From Lepidurus packardi (Eukaryota; Arthropoda; Branchiopoda; Notostraca; Triopsidae): a stretch of 64,000 nt of DNA. The notes under the pieces are model-generated. The model had not been told where the DNA came from. It worked only from the letters and a program-made list of their open reading frames with translations, and did no database searches. Positions 46,277 to 56,000 of this stretch are shown here, one piece after another (the first letter of the stretch is position 1; each line of letters starts with the position of its first letter). The position numbers and the translations under genes are program-made. The stretch spans positions 41,491 through 105,490 of the forward strand of contig JAKZAN010000100.1 in the NCBI GenBank assembly GCA_023053545.1. The letters run 5' to 3'.

Positions 46277-49200
46277 GCGTAACCTCACGTCCTCAGGTAC
46301 CCAATTCCGCCACTAATATAAAATCCACTCGTTTTATAATCCATAATATCAGAAAAAGCTATAACCAATTATTGGAGTCAACGAAAGAAGCGGCCACTCA
46401 ATTTGCAGATGCACTAATTATACTAGAACCCCCGCAAAATTTGTCTAGTCCAATCCTCCAAAGTTACCACGTATACCACCCTAAAACGGATTATAAAGGA
46501 ATAACTGCACTTAAAAACCCAAACGCATCTCAACTACAAATAATAGTAGTTCGAGAATTATATTGTGTAATCAAATTCACCCCACGAAGGAATCTTCCCC
46601 CTTTTATCATTGTTGGAATTTACCGAAGACACGTGCAAGACATTCAAGTCATTTTAGACGAAATATGGATCAAATACTCAAAATTATCCCCACATTTAAT
46701 TATTACAGGCGACTTTAACGCCCACCACTGGGCTTGGGAAAAAAAGTCTCCAGACAAAGCCGGAATAAATCTTCATGAATTCATTCAAAAAAACAACTTA
46801 ACAATCTTGAACGAGTGGAACACACCCACTTACGAAAATGAAAGGGGAAGCTCCTCTACGCTTGATCTAACACTGGTAACACCAGCATCCCTCCCTTTCC
46901 TAAGACACTCATTACTTAAGAACGACGACTTCATTAATGAATCCGACCATGAAGCTATTCTTCTGGAATTCGACTTTCCTCCTGAAAACGATACGCACTG
47001 GATTTGGAACTATAAAAAGGCTGATTGGGAAAAATTAAATGGTCTTCTTTCGATTGAGATAGAACAAAACTCTTCCCTATTTTCGAATATACAAGGCATC
47101 GACAGCCTAGATCGAGCTACGAAACTACTATCAGAAGTGATCTCAAATGCTCTAGAAAAATGTATCCCCCAGATCTTATTGACGGAAAAGAAGAATCCCT
47201 GGTGGAATACCGAACTAGCAAAGCTACGTAAAGAAGCAGCCATTCGACTGAAAACATTCAAATCAGCTAGATCCTCTTTAAATCAACTCCTTTGGAAAAA
47301 AGCGAGAAATCTTTACACACAAAAGTGTCGGGAGAGTAAAAATAAATATTGGAATAAAAAACTTCACACCGCGAACAACAAAATACTCTGGAATCTGGAC
47401 AGAAGAAGACGCAATCTGCAAACTTCAGCCAGACTCGATCAACTTACTAATGATGATGGGAATGAATTTGATAGCGAAATGTGCAAATTAAACTATCTAG
47501 CTAAAAGTTTATTTTCTACATCAGAAAAACCAATTGAAATCAATTACAAAATATATTCAAAAGAAGAAAACACTTCTACGATCTCTTATGAAGAAGTATC
47601 GGAAATTGTCAAGAAATTACCTCTCATCAAAGCCCCGGGAAATGATAATATACAACCTATTGTGATTAAAAACACGTGGAGAGTGATTGGTCACACTGTA
47701 GTTTCTCTTTTCAATGTTTACTTAAATTTTAGTTATTTCCCTAGTGTATGGAAAATAGGTAAAGTAATCCCTATCCCTAAGCCCAATAAAGCTGACTACT
47801 CAACATACAAAAGTTTTCGCCCTATCACCCTTTTGCCCACAATTGGGAAAATCCTGGAAAAGACAATAACTCAAAAAGTTCTACTCTTTATAGAATCCAA
47901 TCATCTCCTATCAAACAGTCAGTGGGGATTTCGCGCACTAAGATCAACCACCGACGCAATGATGGAGCTAAGTGATCAAATTCTCAAAGGTTTTAATAAC
48001 CGTAACGTCACGTCAGCCCTGTTGTTAGATATTGAAGGTGCATTTGACAATGTGAACCACAAAAAACTTCTACAAATTACAAAAAAGAAGGGACTCAACC
48101 CCATTATAATTAAGTGGCTTAAAAGTTTTCTATCTGAACGCCAAATTTATTTTCAACATGATAATACCACAAGCCAATGCTATTACGTATCCAAGGGTGT
48201 TCCTCAGGGCTCCCCTTTATCCCCAATTTTGTTCCTTTTATATATAGATGGCGCCCTTAACCTACTAAGAAGCAAACGTATCCGAGTAAGAGCTTTCGCC
48301 GATGATCTACTGCTTGCTGTGACAGGATCATCTGGACAAATAAACGTCAGATTGCTGAGTAGTGCCATTAAATCACTAGAAAAATGGAGCATTAATGTAA
48401 AACTCAAGTTCAACCACAAGAAAACAGAATTAATCCATTTTTCGAGGAAGCAACTACCAGAAAATACTCCGCTTCATTGGGGAGAAACTACCATTATCCC
48501 GCAAACACAAATTCGATACCTTGGCCTCATATATAACAACAGATTAACTTGGACTAGCCATGTGGCACACATATCTTCCGAAGCTAATAAAACACTGCAG
48601 CGAATAAAAAAGCTGTCACATGATTTCAAAGCAATCGAAGCTAACCAAATAAGAACTTTGACATTAGCTACGGTTTACTCGAAAATGTTATACGGATTCC
48701 CGGCATGGTGTAATTATAATGTATCCAGCTCCTCCCCTTTAAAACTTATCCATCGCCAAACGTTATTAACAATAACAGGAGCCCTTAAAACATCTCCAAC
48801 AAGTTCACTTGAAGTTGAAAGTGGTATTCTCCCTTTAGATCTCTTGTTAAAACATAGACTACTCAAATATGCACTGTCAAAACCACTCCCAACTCCACAA
48901 ACAGAATTTCTAGTTAAACACCCAAAATATACCCCATGTTCAATCCTAATTGAGAAATATGTATCGTCTCTAAATTTACCATTAATTTCTTCAAAGAAAC
49001 TCCCTACGGAACTTAAAAAATACTTTCAGCAAATTTGGACTGCAAAATGGAATGAAAGCGTCTCCCCCCTACACAATTTAGGAGTCACTCCTTCGTATAA
49101 ACCAATATGTAAACTCAATTCTGACAGGTCCAATATTTCTACTATGATTAAACTTAGATGTGCACATTTCCCAACCCGATGTTACCTTCACAAAATTAAA

Positions 49201-49437
49201 AAAATAGATAAGCCTATCTGCCCCTGTTCCGATCACACTAAACAAGATTTACAACATATATTTTTCCACTGTAGATGGCTAAACAAAATAAGAGCAGTAC
49301 TACTAAGGCAACTTTCCAAATTAAAGATACATTTTAATGCAAACCTTTTCCTTTGCAATCCCAAAGCCTTCCCGGCAATAGTTTCTTTTGTTAACAACGC
49401 AACTTACCTCCTCAAAGAAGCTAGAGCCATTTTATAG
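46270..49437 (+). CDS. ORF2 endonuclease/reverse transcriptase, intact, NLR-B
   Basis: I chose the ATG at 46270, which overlaps the ORF1 stop as ATGTTAG; the frame is open further upstream, but there it lies inside ORF1. This gives 1,055 residues. APE endonuclease: HNIRKS near 25-30, LEPPQ (Glu53), GDFNAHH (147-153), STLDL (Asp199), ESDH (224-227). Reverse transcriptase: FRPITLLP, QWGFRALRST, LLLDIEGAFD (Asp587), GVPQGSPLSP, FADD (676-679). C-terminus: C-X-C-X9-H-X4-C followed by the KIHF motif. No RNase H is recognised. Every motif is present without a stop or shift, so the enzyme may be functional. The protein would make the target nick in satellite A and prime cDNA synthesis there. Confidence 0.95.
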   Translation: MLGVTSRPQVPNSATNIKSTRFIIHNIRKSYNQLLESTKEAATQFADALIILEPPQNLSSPILQSYHVYHPKTDYKGITALKNPNASQLQIIVVRELYCVIKFTPRRNLPPFIIVGIYRRHVQDIQVILDEIWIKYSKLSPHLIITGDFNAHHWAWEKKSPDKAGINLHEFIQKNNLTILNEWNTPTYENERGSSSTLDLTLVTPASLPFLRHSLLKNDDFINESDHEAILLEFDFPPENDTHWIWNYKKADWEKLNGLLSIEIEQNSSLFSNIQGIDSLDRATKLLSEVISNALEKCIPQILLTEKKNPWWNTELAKLRKEAAIRLKTFKSARSSLNQLLWKKARNLYTQKCRESKNKYWNKKLHTANNKILWNLDRRRRNLQTSARLDQLTNDDGNEFDSEMCKLNYLAKSLFSTSEKPIEINYKIYSKEENTSTISYEEVSEIVKKLPLIKAPGNDNIQPIVIKNTWRVIGHTVVSLFNVYLNFSYFPSVWKIGKVIPIPKPNKADYSTYKSFRPITLLPTIGKILEKTITQKVLLFIESNHLLSNSQWGFRALRSTTDAMMELSDQILKGFNNRNVTSALLLDIEGAFDNVNHKKLLQITKKKGLNPIIIKWLKSFLSERQIYFQHDNTTSQCYYVSKGVPQGSPLSPILFLLYIDGALNLLRSKRIRVRAFADDLLLAVTGSSGQINVRLLSSAIKSLEKWSINVKLKFNHKKTELIHFSRKQLPENTPLHWGETTIIPQTQIRYLGLIYNNRLTWTSHVAHISSEANKTLQRIKKLSHDFKAIEANQIRTLTLATVYSKMLYGFPAWCNYNVSSSSPLKLIHRQTLLTITGALKTSPTSSLEVESGILPLDLLLKHRLLKYALSKPLPTPQTEFLVKHPKYTPCSILIEKYVSSLNLPLISSKKLPTELKKYFQQIWTAKWNESVSPLHNLGVTPSYKPICKLNSDRSNISTMIKLRCAHFPTRCYLHKIKKIDKPICPCSDHTKQDLQHIFFHCRWLNKIRAVLLRQLSKLKIHFNANLFLCNPKAFPAIVSFVNNATYLLKEARAIL

Positions 49438-49565
49438 TTCGCTATAATTGGCCCAATGTAATAAGTCCTATACCAAAATATGTATGTACTTAGAACTTTA
49501 AGCCAGCAAAGAGCAAACGCTCACGCTGGTAGTATAAATAAAAAAAAAAAAAAAAAAAAAAAAAA
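49438..49565 (+). other. 3' UTR and poly(A) tail of NLR-B
   Basis: This 128-bp tail is dissimilar in sequence to NLR-A except for the hairpin position. It ends in an uninterrupted A-run of about 27 nt (from about 49539), longer than in NLR-A1/A2, which suits a younger insertion. Confidence 0.85.
49503..49529 (+). promoter_or_regulatory. Two-tier 3' hairpin, NLR-B
   Basis: The outer stem is CCAGC/GCTGG, the inner stem GAGC/GCTC, the loop AAAC, with a 3-nt 5' gap and a 2-nt 3' gap. The total length is 27 nt, about 9 nt before the A-run. Geometry matches NLR-A exactly, with compensating base changes. Confidence 0.72.
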
Positions 49566-52500
49566 CAGTTTATAATCTAGTTTTAACCAGTTTAAACCAG
49601 ATTAAGTTAGTTTTAACCGGTTTAAACCAGTTTGAACTAGTATAAACCAGTTTATAAACTACGTTAAACCAGTTTAGACATGAGTAAACCAGTTTAGACA
49701 TGAGTAGACCAGTTTAAACCAGTTTGAACTAGTATAAACCAGGTTAAACCAGTGTAAAACAGTTAATAAACTAGTTTAAACCAGTTTAGACCTTTTTAGG
49801 CCTGGTTTAAACCAGTTTAAGCCAGTTAAAAACGGTTTAAACCAGTTTATAAACTAGCTTAAACAAGCTTAGACCTGTTAAAAAAAATTTAAACCAGTTT
49901 GAACTAGTATAAACCAGTATAAACCAGTTTAGACCTGTGTAAACCAGTTTATACCATTTAGAACCAGTTTAGACCTGTTTACACCGGTATAAACCAGTTT
50001 ATGAACTAGCTTAAACCAGTTTAGACCTGTTTACACCGGTATAAACCAGTTTATGAACTCGCTTAAACCAGTTTAGACCTGTGTAAACCAGTTTAAACCA
50101 GTTTGAACTAGTATAAACAAGTTTAAACCAGTGTAAAACAGTTAATAAACTAGTTTAAACCAGTTTAGACCTGTTTAGGCCTGGTTTAAACCAGTTTAAG
50201 CCTGTTAAAAACGTTTTAAACCAGTTTATAAACTAGTTTGAACAAGTTTAGACCTGTTAAAAAAATTTCAACCAGTTTGAACTAGTATCAACCAGTTTAA
50301 ACCAGTTTAGACCTGTGTAAACCAGTTTATACCAGTTAAAACCAGTTTAGACCTGTTTACACCGGTATAAACCAGTTTATAATCTAGTTTTGACCAGTTT
50401 AAACCAGATTAAGCCAGTTTTAACCGGTTTAAACAAGTTTGAACTAGTATAAACCAGTTTACACCAGTTTAGACCTGTGTAAACCAGTTTATACCATTTA
50501 GAACCAGTTTGGACCTGTTTACACCGGTGTAAACCAGTTTATAAACTAGCTTAAACCAGTTTAGAACTGTGTAAACCAGTTTAAACCAGTTTGAACTAGT
50601 ATAAACAAGTTTAAACCAGTGTAACACAGTTAATAAACTAGTTTAAACCAGTTTAGACCTGTTAAAAAAATTTCAACCAGTTTGAACTAGTATAAACCAG
50701 TTTAACCCAGTTTAGACCTGTGTAAACCAGTTTATACCAGTTAAAACCAGTTTAGACCTGTTTACACCGGTTTAAACCAGTTTATAATCTAGTTTTGACC
50801 AGTTTAAACCAGTTTAAGCCAGTTTTAACCGGTTTAAACCAGTTTGAACTAGTATAAACCAGTCTATAAACTACCTTAAACCAGTTTAGACATGAGTAAA
50901 CCAGTTTTGACATGAGTAGACCAGTCTAAACCAGTTTGAACTAGTATAAACCAGTTTAAACCAGCTTAGACCTGTGTAAACCAGTTTATGCCATTTACAA
51001 CCAGTTTAGACCTGTTTACACCGGTATAAACCAGTTTATGAACTCGCTTAAACCAGTTTAGACCTGTGTAAACCAGTTTAAACCAGTTTGAACTAGTATA
51101 AACAAATTTAAACCAGTGTAAAACAGTTAATAAACTAGTTTAAACCAGTTTAGACCTGTTTAGGCTGGTTTAAACCAGTTTAAGCCTGTTAAAAACGTTT
51201 TAAACCAGTTTATAAACTAGTTTGAACAAGTTTAGACCTGTTAAAAAAATTTCAACCAGTTTGAACTAGTATCAACCAGTTTAAACCAGTTTAGACCTGT
51301 GTAAACCAGTTTATACCAGTTAAAACCAGTTTAGACCTGTTTACACCGGTATAAACCAGTTTATAATCTAGTTTTGACCAGTTTAAACCAGATTAAGCCA
51401 GTTTTAACCGGCTTAAACCAGTTTGAACTAGTATGAACCAATTTAAACCTGTTTAGACCTGTGTAAACCAGTTTATACCATTTAGAACCAGTTTAGACCT
51501 GTTTACAAAGGTATAAACCAGTTTATAAACTAGCTTAAACCAGTTTAGACCTGTGTAAACCAGTTTAAACCAGTTTGAATTAGTATAAACAAGTTTAAAC
51601 CAGTGTAACACAGTTAATAAACTAGTTTAAACCAGTTTAGACCTGTTAAAAAAATTTCAACCAGTTTGAACTAGTATAAACCAGTTTAACCCAGTTTAGA
51701 CCTGTGTAAACCAGTTTATACCAGTTAAAACCAGTTTAGACCTGTTTACACCTTTATAAACCAGTTTATAATCTAGTTTTGACCAGTTTAAACCAGATTA
51801 AGCCAGTTTTAACCGGTTTAAACCAGTTTGAACTAGTATAAACCAGTCTATAAACTACCTTAAACCAATTTAGACATGAGTAAACCAGTTTTGACATGAG
51901 TAGACCAGTCTAAACCAGTTTGAACTAGTATAAACCAGTTTAAAACAGTTTAGACCTGTTAAACCAGTTTATGCCATTTACAACCAGTTTAGACCTGTTT
52001 ACAAAGGTATAAACCAGTTTATAAACTAGCTTAAACCAGTTTAGACCTGTGTAAACCAGTTTAAACCAGTTTGAACTAGTATAAACAAGTTTAAACCAGT
52101 GTAAAACAGTTAATAAACTAGTTTAAACCAGTTAAGACCTGTTTAGGCCTGGTTTAAACCAGTTTAAGCCAGTTTAAGCCAGTTAAAAACGTTTTAAACC
52201 AGTTTATAAACTAGTTAAAACAAGTTTAGACCTGTTAAAAAAATTTCAACCAGTTTGAACTAGTATAAACCAGTTTAAACCTTTGTAAACCAGTTTTTAC
52301 CAGTTAAAACCAGTTTAGACCTGTTTACACCGGTATAAACCAGTTTATAATCTGGTTTTGACCAGTTTAAACCAGATTTAGCCAGTTTTTACCGGCTTAA
52401 ACCAGTTTGAACTAGTATAAACCAGTTTAAACCAGTTTAGACCTGTGTAAACCAGTTTATACCATTTAGAACCAGTTTAGACCTGTTTACACCGGTATAA

Positions 52501-53090
52501 ACCAGTTTATAAACTAGCTTAAACCAGTTTAGACCTGTGTAAACCAGTTTAAACCAGTTTGAACTAGTATAAACAAGTTTAAACCAGTGTAACACAGTTA
52601 ATAAACTAGTTTAAACCAGTTTAGATTGTTAAAAAAATTTAAACCAGTTTGAACTAGTTTATACCAGTTAAAACCACTTTAGACCTGTTTACACCGGTAT
52701 AAACCAGTTTATAATCTAGTTTTAACCAGTTTAAACCAGATTAAGTTAGTTTTAACCGGTTTAAACCAGTTTGAACTAGTATAAACCAGTTTATAAACTA
52801 CGTTAAACCAGTTTAGACATGAGTAAACCAGTTTAGACATGAGTAGACCAGTTTAAACCAGTTTGAACTAGTATAAACCAGGTTAAACCAGTGTAAAACA
52901 GTTAATAAACTAGTTTAGATCTTTTTAGGCCTGGCTTAAACCAGTTTAAGCCAGTTAAAAACGGTTTAAACCAGTTTATAAACTAGCTTAAACAAGCTTA
53001 GACCTGTTAAAAAAAATTTAAACCAGTTTGAACTAGTATAAACCAGTATAAACCAGTTTAGACCTGTGTAAACCAGTTTATACCATTTAG
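49566..53090. repeat. Satellite A array, fifth block
   Basis: These 3.5 kb of satellite A contain no gene. The first 10 bp are the right TSD of NLR-B. An unoccupied paralogue of the NLR-B site, with the same flanking variants (TTAGATTGTT, ACCACTTT and ATTAAGTTAG), lies at 52621-52750, about 3,139 bp of satellite away. The array ends in TACCATTTAG at 53081-53090, where satellite B begins. Confidence 0.95.
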
Positions 53091-56000
53091 CAAATTTCAA
53101 CGCAAATTTCAATGAAATTTTAGTGTAATTTCAATAAGATTTCGAGGAAATTTCAGGTAAAATTACAAGCAAATTTCAAGCAAATCTCATTGAAGTTTCA
53201 GTGTAATTTCAATAAGATTTCGAGGAAATTTCAGGTAAAATTACAAGCAAATTTCAAGGAAATTTCATTGAAATTTCAGTTAAAATTACAAGCATATTTC
53301 AACGGAATTTCAATGAAATTTCAGTGTAATTTCAATAAGATTTCGAGGAAATTTCAGGTAAAATTACAAGCAAATTTCAGGGAAATTCCAAGGAAATTTC
53401 AAGGAAATTTCACTGAAATTTCAGGAAAAATTACAAGCATATTTCAACGAAATTTCAATGAAATTTCAGTGTAATTTCAATAAGATTTCGAGGAAATTTC
53501 AGGTAAAATTACAAGCATATTTCAACGAAATTTCAATGAAATTTCAGTGTAATTTCAATAAGATTTTGAGGAAATTTCAGGTAAAATTACAAGCAAATTT
53601 CAGGGAAATTACAAGCAAATTTGAAGGAAATTTCATTGAAATTTCAGTTAAAATTACAAGCATATTTCAACGAAATTTCAATGAAATTTCAGTGTATTTT
53701 CAATAAGATTTCAAGGAAATTTCATTGAAATTTCAGGTAAAATTACAAGCATATTTCAACGAAATTTCAATGAAATTTCAGTGTAATTTCAATAAGATTT
53801 CGAGGAAATTTCAGGTAAAATTACAAGCATATTTCAACGAAATTTCAATGAAATTTCAGTGTAATTTCAATAAGATTTCTAGGAAATTTCAAGTAAAATT
53901 ACAAGCAAATTTCAAGGAAATTTCATTGAATTTTCAGGTAAAATTACAAGCATATTTCAACGAAATTTCAATGAAATTTCAGTGTAATTTCAATAAGATT
54001 TCAAGGAAATTTCATTGAAATTTCAGGTAAAATTACAAGCATATTTCAACGAAATTTCAATGAAATTTCAGTGTAATTTCAATAAGATTTCGAGGAAATT
54101 TCAGGTAAAATTACAAGCATATTTCAACGAAATTTCAATGAAATTTCAGTGTAATTTCAATAAGATTTCTAGGAAATTTCAGGAAAAATTACAAGCAAAT
54201 TTCAAGGAAATTTCATTGAAATTTCAGGTAAAATTACAAGCATATTTCAACGAAATTTCAATTAAATTTCAGTGTAATTTCAATAAGATTACGAGGAAAT
54301 TTCAGGTAAAATTACAATCAAATTTTAAGGAAATTTCTTTGAAATTTGAGGTAAAATTACAAGCATATTTCAACGAAATTTCAATGAAATTTTAGTGTAA
54401 TTTCAATAAGATTTCGAGGAAATTTCAGGTAAAATTACAAGCATATTTCAACGAAATTTCAATGAAATTTCAGTGAAATTTCAATAAGATTTCGAGGAAA
54501 TTTCAGGTAAAATTACAAGCAAATTTCAGGGAAATTCCAAGGAAATTTCAAGGAAATTTCATTGAAATTTCAGGTAAAATTACAAGCATATTTCAACGAA
54601 ATTTCAATGAAATTTCAGTGTAATTTCAATAAGATTTCGAGGAAATTTCAGGTAAAATTACAAGCATATTTCAACGAAATTTCAATGAAATTTCAGTGTA
54701 ATTTCAATAAGATTTTGAGGAAATTTCAGGTAAAATTACAAGCAAATTTCAGGGAAATTACAAGCAAATTTGAAGGAAATTTCATTGAAATTTCAGTTAA
54801 AATTACAAGCATATTTCAACGAAATTTCAATGAAATTTCAGTGTAATTTCAATAAGATTTCAAGGAAATTTCATTGAAATTTCAGGTAAAATTACAAGCA
54901 TATTTCAACGAAATTTCAATGAAATTTCAGTGTAATTTCAATAAGATTTCGAGGAAATTTCAGGTAAAATTACAAGCATATTTCAACGAAATTTCAATGA
55001 AATTTCAGTGTAATTTCAATAAGATTTCTAGGAAATTTCAAGTAAAATTACAAGCAAATTTCAAGGAAATTTCATTGAATTTTCAGGTAAAATTACAAGC
55101 ATATTTCAAATAAATTTCAATGAAATTTCAGTGTAATTTCAATAAGATTTCAAGGAAATTTCATTGAAATTTCAGGTAAAATTACAAGCATATTTCAACG
55201 AAATTTCAATGAAATTTCAGTGTAATTTCAATAAGATTTTGAGGAAATTTCAGGTAAAATTACAAGCAAATTTCAGGGAAATTACAAGCAAATTTGAAGG
55301 AAATTTCGTTGAAATTTCAGTTAAAATTACAAGCATATTTCAACGAAATTTCAATGAAATTTCAGTGTAATTTCAATAAGATTTCAAGGAAATTTCATTG
55401 AAATTTCAGGTAAAATTACAAGCATATTTCAACGAAATTTCAATGAAATTTCAGTGTAATTTCAATAAGATTACGAGGAAATTTCAGGTAAAATTACAAT
55501 CAAATTTCAAGGAAATTTCTTTGAAATTTGAGGTAAAATTACAAGCATATTTCAACGAAATTTCAATGAAATTTCAGTGTAATTTCAATAAGATTTCGAG
55601 GAAATTTCAGGTAAAATTACAAGCATATTTCAACGAAATTTCAATGAAATTTCAGTGTAATTTCAATAAGATTTCAAGGAAATTTCATTGAAATTTCAGG
55701 TAAAATTACAAGCATATTTCAACGAAATTTCAATGAAATTTCAGTGTAATTTCAATAAGATTACGAGGAAATTTCAGGTAAAATTACAATCAAATTTCAA
55801 GGAAATTTCTTTGAAATTTGAGGTAAAATTACAAGCATATTTCAACGAAATTTCAATGAAATTTTAGTGTAATTTCAATAAGATTTCGAGGAAATTTCAG
55901 GTAAAATTACAAGCATATTTCAACGAAATTTCAATGAAATTTCAGTGAAATTTCAATAAGATTTCGAGGAAATTTCAGGTAAAATTACAAGCAAATTTCA

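Larger units (their letters stand above)
44795..49565 (+). mobile_element. NLR-B: second non-LTR retrotransposon family, nearly intact
   Basis: This is a 4,771-bp element with the same architecture as NLR-A but clearly diverged at protein level and with an unrelated 116-bp 5' UTR. It has ORF1, ORF2, a 128-bp 3' UTR and a long terminal A-run. ORF2 is open end to end with all catalytic motifs. ORF1 has one frameshift at a C-run. It inserted in the same satellite phrase and orientation as NLR-A. A 4-bp stem TCGC/GCGA with a 6-nt loop lies at the very 5' end (44797-44810). Confidence 0.94.
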
